Shown piece by piece: positions 24,239 through 31,219 of a stretch of DNA of 34,585 nt; position 1 is the first letter of the stretch, and each line of letters begins with the position of its first letter. The notes beneath the pieces are model-generated. The model was not told where the DNA came from. It saw nothing but the letters and a program-made list of their open reading frames with translations, and made no database searches. The stretch spans positions 1 to 34,585 of the IMG/VR virus record IMGVR_UViG_3300012036_000009; one strand, written 5' to 3'. Made by a program: the position numbers and the translations under genes. This stretch comes from a virus.

Positions 24239-25332
24239 TTTGTAATCCTTTCAAAGCCAAGGTTGGCCATCAGTTGGTGCACGTTGCGGTGCAGGTCTTC
24301 TTCAGTTCCGTTGTTGTCGATGATCCAGTTGGACATCCAGGGCTCGACAGTGCAGGAGCCATAAGCCTCGGGCTTGTGGCGCTCGCTGGCATCAACCCAA
24401 ATCACACCGTCGACGGCACCGGAGTTGGCAATGGCATAGTATTCCCGCTTGTTGCGGACGCCAACATAAATGTCATTCTCAGCGAAGATTTCCCGCGCAA
24501 GCCGTTCCTTCTCAGGATAGCAATAGGCGGCAATTAGGGAGAACCAAGCTGTGCGGAAATTGCTCCGGTCTTCAAAGCAGGCCTCCGCATCAGCATAGTG
24601 ACGGTTGAGCATCATGTCCAGCTCATCAGCAAGCTTATCTGCGGACATACCTGGGCTCCCGGCTTCAGTGTGCCGATCGACGGCGCCATGGGTATCCTGC
24701 AGTGCGGCCCAGATAACCTTCTCCGCGCAGAACAGTGAGGAGGACATGAACTGGAAGCCGTATTCCGCTTGGAGGATTTCCGCCACGGTGTCCTTGCCGT
24801 GCCGCGCATGACCGAGCACGAGCAACTTCGGCTTTCCAATGCTCACCGGCTCGTTCTGAGGCGTCTGTGTGGCTTCGGTAGCCTCTCGCTCAGAGAGTGC
24901 TGTTTCATACGCAGCACGCACCTGTCGGCGATCCAGAGCGAGATACGGAAGCAGGTTCGGAGGCTGCCATCCATCTGGCTTGATCGCATCAAAGCCCTTG
25001 GCATTCGGTCGCTTGGATAGCTCGCCACGAACCTTGGCCATATTGGCAGCATGGACTTCTTCGAATGCCGCCCCAGGAACGACGCCCATCTCGATCACGC
25101 GACCCAAAGCAAAGTATACAAGGTCCAACAGAGCGTCGACTTCATCTTCCAGCTCGGCGGCGTCCATGAACTCGGTAAGCTCTTCAGACAAGGCGCCACT
25201 GGCCCACTTCTTGCGCTCAGGATCGAGACGGCTCGGTTGCTCGGGGATTGGTAGCCCGATAATATCTTGGTTGAACTGGAGGACAAGATCGAGATACTTC
25301 TCCATCCAAGTTGCTGTGGTTTTAAGTTCCAT
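24235..25332 (-). CDS. fusion: MazG-like NTP pyrophosphatase and P-loop dNMP kinase
   Basis: 365 residues, GAGGAG upstream. Residues 1-125 are an all-alpha NTP pyrophosphatase: LSEELTEF (Glu50, Glu51, Glu54), then LEDEVDALLDLVYFALG with Asp66 and Asp70 (EExxE and ExxD motifs), then FEEVHAANMAKV and KPDGWQPPNL. Residues about 165-365 are a nucleoside monophosphate kinase with the P-loop GHARHGKDT (Lys180), YVGVRNKREYYAI and IDNNGTEEDLHRNV. One chain would thus hydrolyse a dNTP to dNMP and phosphorylate a dNMP. In T4 these steps are separate proteins (gp56 dCTPase, gp1 kinase) around dCMP hydroxymethylase. Coupling to the enzyme with Asp204 supports a modified-dCMP role; substrates are inferred. 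Confidence 0.85.
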   Translation of the reverse strand: MELKTTATWMEKYLDLVLQFNQDIIGLPIPEQPSRLDPERKKWASGALSEELTEFMDAAELEDEVDALLDLVYFALGRVIEMGVVPGAAFEEVHAANMAKVRGELSKRPNAKGFDAIKPDGWQPPNLLPYLALDRRQVRAAYETALSEREATEATQTPQNEPVSIGKPKLLVLGHARHGKDTVAEILQAEYGFQFMSSSLFCAEKVIWAALQDTHGAVDRHTEAGSPGMSADKLADELDMMLNRHYADAEACFEDRSNFRTAWFSLIAAYCYPEKERLAREIFAENDIYVGVRNKREYYAIANSGAVDGVIWVDASERHKPEAYGSCTVEPWMSNWIIDNNGTEEDLHRNVHQLMANLGFERITK

Positions 25333-25341
25333 GAGTGCTCC

Positions 25342-26409
25342 TCAGGCTAATGGGTCAAGTTCGTCGGGATCGTAGTCTGGTGTCCATCCCTCCGGTGCGA
25401 TCAGTTTACCACGAGATTTGTCTGAGGACAACGCATAACCGAACCCGTGTTTTGTATGCAGGTCGTGGAGGTGCGATCGCACGGAATTGACGGTGCACCC
25501 GACCTTTTCTGCGACTTCCTCGATTGAGCCCTCTTCGACCAGTGACAAGGCGACTTCCCGACGCTTGCCTTTCTTGGGGAGAGCCGTGACGGTCGGCTTG
25601 CATGGTTTGCCTGCCTTTTGTGCAGCCGAGGTAGCGACGGCAGCTTGGTGCTCTTTGGCTTGAGCACCGTCAAGCATCGGGTCCGTGCATCCTTGTGGCA
25701 ACATGAGAGTGACCATATCACCCTGGAGCACATAGCCAAGGCCGTGGTCCTTGTGAAGACCGTGCAGGTGGGTGAGGACGCCTGAGCGGGACATATCGAA
25801 CTTGGCCATGGCTTCACGAATAGACCCGGCTCCGTCTTCCATGAAGAACCCGCATACTTGGCCCCGCTTGCTCGAGGCGTTCACTGGTCGCAGCAGGCTT
25901 CCAGCAACTGGCTTGCCGTGGCGATTGGGAACATTCTCCTCGTCATATTCCAGGTTCTCCAGCTTGGGAGACATATGGTTTGGAACGGACTTGCCAAGGC
26001 GGGTCAACACCAGGGCGGCAACATCATAGGCTTTCTGGAACCCCAAGCCGGCATACATCTTCCAGTTGCGGCCGATGATCGCTTCCAGCTTGTCAATCAA
26101 TTCGGGTGTGAGAGGGTATGCCTTCTGCTGAGCAACTTCACGGGCGGTGAACCGCACCTGATAGGCACTCAGGGTGTATGGGCAGAAGATCGTGACCCGC
26201 TTGGCCGCCTTCTTTTTGCGCTTGGAATTGGTTTCGGGTTGGTTGTCTTCAGGCCACACAACCAGGGCACGAGACCAGCCGGTGTTTGGTGGGTCTTTGA
26301 CTTCGTAGAGGCCTTTGCTGTCTGCGCCCATGCTTTTTGTCATTTGCTGGTAATAGACGTTCTGGTAGAAGACCCCGTTCATTTCAAGAGGTGCTGCGAC
26401 TGTGGTCAT
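25342..26409 (-). CDS. protein with two helix-turn-helix-like repeats
   Basis: 355 residues, AAGGAG upstream. An N-terminal domain of about 170 residues (VFYQNVYYQQMTKSMGADSK, then RVTIFCPYTLSAYQVRF) is unrecognised. Residues 181-240 and 282-341 are two copies of one unit. The copies share KRxxV, a helix, (G)SIxEAxxKxxxxxxxVxxHLHxLHxxHGxGYxL and a closing (L)xxPxG. Each copy looks like a winged helix-turn-helix domain. The linker is Ala/Lys-rich. This suggests DNA binding or regulation of phage transcription. The gene is first after a strong terminator, a 22-base palindrome and a promoter, so it may control, or be controlled by, that palindrome. Confidence 0.75.
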   Translation of the reverse strand: MTTVAAPLEMNGVFYQNVYYQQMTKSMGADSKGLYEVKDPPNTGWSRALVVWPEDNQPETNSKRKKKAAKRVTIFCPYTLSAYQVRFTAREVAQQKAYPLTPELIDKLEAIIGRNWKMYAGLGFQKAYDVAALVLTRLGKSVPNHMSPKLENLEYDEENVPNRHGKPVAGSLLRPVNASSKRGQVCGFFMEDGAGSIREAMAKFDMSRSGVLTHLHGLHKDHGLGYVLQGDMVTLMLPQGCTDPMLDGAQAKEHQAAVATSAAQKAGKPCKPTVTALPKKGKRREVALSLVEEGSIEEVAEKVGCTVNSVRSHLHDLHTKHGFGYALSSDKSRGKLIAPEGWTPDYDPDELDPLA

Positions 26410-26432
26410 GGTTTTCTCCTTAAGCTATAAAT

Positions 26433-26461
26433 AGAATATCACAGTGCAGCTAGAGATGAAA
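26433..26461 (-). promoter_or_regulatory. promoter with TTTCATCTCT motif
   Basis: Read leftward: TTTCAT, 17 bases, TATTCT. The ten bases TTTCATCTCT and the later GCTGCAC-GTG are shared with the promoter at 32626-32654. It lies between a terminator and the gene starting at 26409. Confidence 0.55.
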
Positions 26462-26469
26462 CCAGTAAG

Positions 26470-26491
26470 TTTATAGGACGCGTCCTATAAA
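26470..26491. promoter_or_regulatory. 22-base perfect palindrome, candidate operator
   Basis: Both half-sites are TTTATAGGACG, meeting at a central ACGCGT. It lies just upstream of the TTTCAT -35 element and directly abuts the U-tract side of the terminator. Such position and symmetry fit a repressor or activator dimer site. No equal copy was seen elsewhere in the window. Confidence 0.5.
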
Positions 26492-26523
26492 GAAAAAGAC
26501 CCAGACAGTTTCCTGTCTGGGCC
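26492..26523 (-). terminator. rho-independent terminator after the signal-peptide gene
   Basis: Read leftward, CCCAGACAG pairs perfectly with CTGTCTGGG around a four-base loop, extended by one G-U and one more pair, and is followed by TCTTTTTCTTT. It ends transcription of the gene at 26552-27022. Confidence 0.88.
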
Positions 26524-26551
26524 TTCTCCCGTGAGTGGTAGGCTGTTCCGC

Positions 26552-27022
26552 TTACGCGGTCGGATCGCCACCAGCGGTCGGCTTGTTGTCGCCGGCCTTG
26601 GCTTTGTCGGCATCCTTGCCTTCCTGGGCAGCCTTCGTGGCTTTCGCCATTTCGCGGGCGTTCGGCACGGGCTTGCCCTTCCAGGCGCCGCCGGTCGACG
26701 TGGCCCCGTCCTTGCGCAGCTTGTTCCGATACCAGTTGATCGAAGCCTTCGTGGTATTGGCGTCCGGGAACTCCTTGCGGACGGCGGCCAGCGCTTCTTC
26801 GTTGGTGGCGCCGTTCAGGATCGCTTCCATTGCCACGGTGCCGACGCCACGCTTCGGAGCTTTGGGCTCCTTGTCTTCGGCTTTGGCGGCTTTCGCGCCA
26901 GCAGCTTCAGTGGGCTCCTTCTTGTCTTCGGCAGCGCCGGACTTGGCGCCGGACTTGGCATCGGGTGCAGCGTATGCAATCAGGGGCAGAATGCCCGCGG
27001 TCAGTGCGATGATCGATTTCAT
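26552..27022 (-). CDS. secreted/periplasmic Ala-Lys-rich phage protein
   Basis: 156 residues from ATG 27022, supported by GAGGAG; the longer frame from 27067 would hide the signal peptide. MKSIIALTAGILPLIAYAA is a good Sec signal with cleavage likely after A-Y-A. A low-complexity Ala/Lys/Glu linker (about 21-58) leads to a folded-looking domain at about 59-106 (GTVAMEAILNGATNEEALAA, then TKASINWYRNKLRKDG). A second Ala/Lys-rich tail closes the chain. I recall similar NEEALAAV...SINWYRNKLR segments in bacterial proteins of unknown role, but assign no family. Its own promoter and terminator make it a one-gene unit. It may act in the host periplasm, or the domain may bind DNA and the signal be misleading. 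Confidence 0.75.
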   Translation of the reverse strand: MKSIIALTAGILPLIAYAAPDAKSGAKSGAAEDKKEPTEAAGAKAAKAEDKEPKAPKRGVGTVAMEAILNGATNEEALAAVRKEFPDANTTKASINWYRNKLRKDGATSTGGAWKGKPVPNAREMAKATKAAQEGKDADKAKAGDNKPTAGGDPTA

Positions 27023-27072
27023 TGTTTGGCTCCTCATTTGACCTGGTTTGTTCTTCTCAGCGAACAAAATTG

Positions 27073-27100
27073 AAGATATGCTGTGGTTGAAGAGATGTAA
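27073..27100 (-). promoter_or_regulatory. promoter with TTACATCTCT motif
   Basis: Read leftward: TTACAT, 16 bases, TATCTT, about 50 bases before the gene at 27022. It shares CATCTCT after the -35 hexamer with two other leftward promoters. Weaker than those by consensus. Confidence 0.45.
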
Positions 27101-27129
27101 GCCAGCAAAAGAGTGTGTTTAACCAGCGC

Positions 27130-28644
27130 TCAGTTGCTGCTTAAATTTGCTTTCCATTCTTTGAGTTTGTCTCTAAGGCCACTTCCAGACACCCAGTCAC
27201 CGGTTCGAACTTTACCCTCGGCCGAAGCGATGATGTCGTCGTGAACAGTTCCCGGCGTAGCGAGCGTGACGATGGAAACAGAGCGCCCACCCATAACGGT
27301 TCCTCGCTCGTTGGCTTGGTTTCTGATAATCGCGTCATAAGTGCTGGAATACCAGATGATAGTGTCAGCGGGAAGCTCAAGTCCTCGGCCACCAGCTTGG
27401 GGTTGCCCGACAAAACCAACTGTTCCAGGGTCGTTATTGAACTGGTCGACATTGGTAGCCCGAAGGCCTTGTGGCACTCCTCCATGATACTCAACAATGG
27501 TATGCCCAAGCTCCCGAAGCGCGATACATACTCTTCTAATATCCTCGCGGAAACGGCACCATACGATGTATTTGGGGGTGTCACTTACTTGTCTCCTTAA
27601 TTCCTGCATCAATGGCGGGTTATCGTCTATATTCTGAATGTCCCCAAAGTCATCAATGGCAAAACCAGAAACAATCTGGTGGAACTTGATAGCTCGCTTG
27701 CCACCTTCTAGGGCATCAATCTCGGCGCCATTGTCGAACTCTAGCAGATACTTCTCAAGCAACTCCAGATAGGCGTCTTTCTGTGCTTGAGACATTTCCA
27801 CTGGCACATCGATTGGCAGAAGCTCAGGCATATCGTCACAGTCCTCACGGAGCACCACTGAAGCATAGTCGCCAATGTTCTCGCGCAAGGTCTCCAGATT
27901 GGTGAAGTGGTCAAGAGCAGGGTAGTATCTGCCGCTCTTGGTTCTTTGCTGTTTCCAGACGGAGTGGTATCCCTTGAACTCCTCGAAGGTTCTGAACCCA
28001 AGGGCTCCTGGCTCCAGAAGCTCAAATTGGCTGAACGCGTGCAAGGGGTTGTTCATCAAAGCTGTGCCGTCCAGGATGCGGCGATAGGGAAGCTTCTTGA
28101 ACAGCCCCCTTGCCGCTTTAGTGCGCTTGGAACCAGGTGTGCGGAAGTCCACGCTCTCGTCAGCAATGGCAATCACTTCCCCCTGCATCTTGTCCAGGAA
28201 GTCGCTGATGGCCTTCTTTACCTTTGGCATGATTAGGCTCTCTGAATTGACAGTGAGCCAGCGCATGTCCGCGCTCGAGTTAAGCAGGGCATTGAACTTC
28301 TCCGACCAGAGACGAGGATTTTCCCGCGCAAAGTTCGAGGACCAATACTGTGCTTCCCACGTCATTCCTGGCCAGAAGTGGAAGGGTATCTGCTTGAGCA
28401 CCCAGTTCATGTGCACACCATTCGGTGCAAAGACTAGGCCACCACGTATTCGGTTGCCTGAGCGCAGAGCACAAGCGCTGTCAACTATGACGCGGCTCTT
28501 ACCGGTGCGCATACCCCACAGAAGGCCACGGGATTTGTCCGTGCCAAAGCTCTCTAGCTCTTCGGCTTGGTGGTCCCACCGCGGTTTGCTCGGATCAACA
28601 AGTGGCCAATTTGCCACGCCTGATTTGAGGTAGGTCACCGTCAT
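27130..28644 (-). CDS. SNF2-like superfamily 2 helicase/ATPase
   Basis: 504 residues. Walker A is LLWGMRTGKS (Lys49). Walker B is AIADES (Asp162, Glu163). Motif III-like DGTALMNNPLHAFSQ follows. The second RecA domain has YIVWCRFREDIRRV, EYHGGVPQ, then QAGGRGLELPADTIIWYSST and the arginine-finger motif RNQANERG. The set matches compact phage SNF2/DEAD-like helicases found next to family A polymerases. It probably remodels DNA during replication or recombination. Its start overlaps the polymerase stop by four bases, so the two are coupled. HIRAN domains, fused to SNF2 helicases in other organisms, are here encoded separately. Confidence 0.9.
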   Translation of the reverse strand: MTVTYLKSGVANWPLVDPSKPRWDHQAEELESFGTDKSRGLLWGMRTGKSRVIVDSACALRSGNRIRGGLVFAPNGVHMNWVLKQIPFHFWPGMTWEAQYWSSNFARENPRLWSEKFNALLNSSADMRWLTVNSESLIMPKVKKAISDFLDKMQGEVIAIADESVDFRTPGSKRTKAARGLFKKLPYRRILDGTALMNNPLHAFSQFELLEPGALGFRTFEEFKGYHSVWKQQRTKSGRYYPALDHFTNLETLRENIGDYASVVLREDCDDMPELLPIDVPVEMSQAQKDAYLELLEKYLLEFDNGAEIDALEGGKRAIKFHQIVSGFAIDDFGDIQNIDDNPPLMQELRRQVSDTPKYIVWCRFREDIRRVCIALRELGHTIVEYHGGVPQGLRATNVDQFNNDPGTVGFVGQPQAGGRGLELPADTIIWYSSTYDAIIRNQANERGTVMGGRSVSIVTLATPGTVHDDIIASAEGKVRTGDWVSGSGLRDKLKEWKANLSSN

Positions 28645-30917
28645 TTTCTATACCTGTTGCCCATCCAGCCTTCGGCGTCCACTGGACAGCCTTCTGCCCA
28701 TATCGGCAGTTCTTCCATCATACGCTCAAAATCATAGACGGCTTTTTCCTCATCGTCAACCAGTTCTTCATCTATCTCAGCAATCTCTTCATCGTGCACT
28801 GATAGGAGCAAGTCATAATCTGGATGCTGGTCGACGCGGAGCATTGCTTCTGCCATCAAGTCCCGAGCTGTTGCCTGTGTGGCATTCTCAACAAGCTCTC
28901 CGCCGTAGGTCTCTTTGCGTTCCCACTGACGTGTTTTGGAGTTCTCGTGCATGAAGGTAAGTGTCTCGTTGGTGAAGACATTTGGCTTACCGTTAGGGAT
29001 CAGTTTCTTGTTGGCGATCTTAGCCAAGCGTAGAGCCATCTTGCGGCCCTGGGCTTCTGTCAGGTCTGCTGGCCCATTGATTGTCACAGTGCATTCATGC
29101 CCACGCTCATTGATCGCCGGAAAGAGCATAGACGTCCGCACCTTAATCATTGGGCGGAAGTAGGATAGCAGACGACCGGAGGGCAATTCCATATGCAGGA
29201 ATTGGCCCCACATAAACCAGGTGAGCTTGCGGCACTCTACCCGGGGGCCCTTGGCACTCTTCTTCGGGTCATACTTCTTGACCGCTAGGATTGCAGCCTC
29301 TTCAAGATCATACCAGAAGGACGAGACTTCAGGGAACCGCTCTTTGCGATAGACGCGGACAACCTCTTTGAAGAACTTGGGCTCCTGATCGGTGATGCTG
29401 TTCTTGTTCCGGCATTCGTCTTCGAACTTCTCCCAGCCCATTTGATAGCCCAGGCCAAGGATAGCAGCTTTGCCAACTTTGCGCTCAAATGGGAAGTCGT
29501 CTTTGTTGGTGCACGGATATGCGAAGACGGAAGTAGCCATATCCAAGTAGATGTCTTCTCCACGATAGAAGACCTGCAGAGCTTCAGTTGCATTGGCAAG
29601 CCACAGAAGGACCCGAGCTTCAATGGCCGCGAAGTCTGCTACCATCAGCTTCTTGCCCTTTGAGGCAATCAGAGCACCTCGTGTGGCTTTGGACAGGACT
29701 TCCAGAACCGAGCCACCATAGAGCAAGGCCAGCAATTCAGGATCAGCGCGGAGAATGTCATTGCAGACTTCCTCCATAATCTCGGAATACCCACGAATGA
29801 AGTTGTGGGGTTGAGTTCCCTTGCCCGACCAGCGACCTGTTCTCGAAGCCCCGCAATAGAGCATCATGTCCCGCAGACGATTGCCGTCTGAGAGCTGGAT
29901 TAACATCTGCTTATACTTGGCTAGAGACGATCGGTTGCCATCCCGCACAATCTCACAGGCTCGTCGGGTCTTTTCATTCAGGACAATGCCCTGCAACTCT
30001 GCCTTAAGCTCGTTGGTGGCTTCTTCGTCGTCGTGGTCATGGCCCAACAGAATATCGAGCACCGCGCCCTGAGTATTCGGAATGGGCGAACCACTGTCTT
30101 CCATCCACTGCTTAAATTTAACCCGGCCCGTTGTCTTCTGAACAGCCCCGTCGGTAAGCTCCTGCAGTTCACTATTTAGCCGATCCTTCTCCGCCTCGGC
30201 AATCTCAATGGCAATCTCAACCAGCTCAACATCGCAGGTTATCCCACGCAAGTTCATACGCAGGTCCATCTGCCAAAACTCAAACTCTCGTGGCGTGAGG
30301 TCGCGCAGAACTGAGGATAGTCCGTGCTCTGCTCGAACGTCTTGCTGGCAGTAAACCGTGTTGCGGAGAATGTCTGGTTTGTTCTCATGCCAGAAGGTCA
30401 TGTTGTCTGGGTTCTTGCCCAGCACTCGAAGCTCCTTCTTTTCGGCGACGGTTGGCTTGCGAGGCTTGGCTAGTTTCTTCATGTTGGCTGAGCCGTCCAT
30501 ATCCTTCTTCTGTGGAAGGCCGAGCGCCGAGATGGCTTTATCCAGAGCGCGAGGCAAGGCAAATGCTGCCGCTTTGGCTGCAGAGCATCTGATTTGGCTC
30601 AGCTTAAGCTCAGGAAGCTGGGGATACACTTTGCGCCAGACGTGGTTCCATATACAAAATTCGAAGAACGCATTGTGGGCTTCCAGGATTTCTCCTGCGG
30701 CCACACGGTCTGCCAGCTCTTGAGGATATTCTGACTGGTCGATGCCAAGATGTGGAAAGCCTGCTTGCCAGGCATATACTTTTTCAATTGGGTCTCCAGC
30801 AAAATGCCAACAAGCACACATGACTGAAGTCGTCGGGTGTTTTGAGTAGGCGTATGCTCCAGCCTTCAATAGATCGCAGGCCGATCGTGTTTCGAAGTCT
30901 AAGATCATGTCTACCAT
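28641..30917 (-). CDS. family A DNA polymerase with 3'-5' exonuclease domain
   Basis: 758 residues, lacking a 5' nuclease domain. The N-terminus is a DnaQ-like exonuclease (Asp7 and Glu9 in LDFETRSA; EAHNAFFEFCIWNH as Exo II). Polymerase motif A is VADFAAIEAR with Asp428. Motif B is ERKVGKAAILGLGYQMGW. Motif C is VHDEE with Asp709. In motif B the residue aligned with Phe762 of E. coli Pol I is Leu487, a variant noted in many environmental phage polymerases. It is the likely replicative polymerase. ATG 30917 has GAGAGG a little close upstream; ATG 30908 is an alternative. It follows a 302-base structured non-coding stretch. Confidence 0.95.
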   Translation of the reverse strand: MVDMILDFETRSACDLLKAGAYAYSKHPTTSVMCACWHFAGDPIEKVYAWQAGFPHLGIDQSEYPQELADRVAAGEILEAHNAFFEFCIWNHVWRKVYPQLPELKLSQIRCSAAKAAAFALPRALDKAISALGLPQKKDMDGSANMKKLAKPRKPTVAEKKELRVLGKNPDNMTFWHENKPDILRNTVYCQQDVRAEHGLSSVLRDLTPREFEFWQMDLRMNLRGITCDVELVEIAIEIAEAEKDRLNSELQELTDGAVQKTTGRVKFKQWMEDSGSPIPNTQGAVLDILLGHDHDDEEATNELKAELQGIVLNEKTRRACEIVRDGNRSSLAKYKQMLIQLSDGNRLRDMMLYCGASRTGRWSGKGTQPHNFIRGYSEIMEEVCNDILRADPELLALLYGGSVLEVLSKATRGALIASKGKKLMVADFAAIEARVLLWLANATEALQVFYRGEDIYLDMATSVFAYPCTNKDDFPFERKVGKAAILGLGYQMGWEKFEDECRNKNSITDQEPKFFKEVVRVYRKERFPEVSSFWYDLEEAAILAVKKYDPKKSAKGPRVECRKLTWFMWGQFLHMELPSGRLLSYFRPMIKVRTSMLFPAINERGHECTVTINGPADLTEAQGRKMALRLAKIANKKLIPNGKPNVFTNETLTFMHENSKTRQWERKETYGGELVENATQATARDLMAEAMLRVDQHPDYDLLLSVHDEEIAEIDEELVDDEEKAVYDFERMMEELPIWAEGCPVDAEGWMGNRYRK

Positions 30918-30933
30918 GAGGCCTCTCAGAGTT

Positions 30934-31211
30934 TGCAGAACACGTTCTGCATATAAAGCGGGGCCAGGTGCACCACGTCCACAACACCTGACCCCAGAGC
31001 GCGATAGTATCGGGGGAGAAAACCCAGTGCGCTCTTAGAAGACCCGCCGGCGGAGCCAGACGCCATGAACCTCATGGCGGCCCTTCCCACAGACTATTTG
31101 AACCCTTGCGGAGTTGCCTGCTTAATTGACCCGGGCGCGTATGGAGGCTGAGCCCGGCGGGTCATCTAAAGTCGCTCTGTCAGTTTACGCGACAGGGACT
31201 GCCGCGTAAAC
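30934..31211 (-). other. structured non-coding region upstream of the polymerase gene
   Basis: No gene is seen between 30918 and 31219. Six paired elements were found by hand. (1) 31183-31191 with 31203-31211, 9 bp. (2) 31035-31050 with 31154-31169, 15 of 16 bp. (3) Inside it, 31061-31068 with 31072-31079, 8 bp and a three-base loop. (4) 30997-31002 with 31029-31034, 6 bp. (5) 30960-30970 with 30985-30995, fully paired with a G-U only when read leftward. (6) 30934-30951, a dyad with GCAGAAC/GTTCTGC arms, just before the polymerase ribosome binding site. The leftward G-U suggests the RNA of the polymerase operon strand matters. It could be a structured leader, an independent RNA or a replication origin. 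It matches no riboswitch or RNA family I know. Confidence 0.6.
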
Positions 31212-31219
31212 CAATCTTA

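Noticed and set aside
26531-27073. 180- and 168-residue open frames on the plus strand
   Set aside because: They are antisense to the signal-peptide gene. The minus strand has the Shine-Dalgarno, signal peptide, promoter and terminator.
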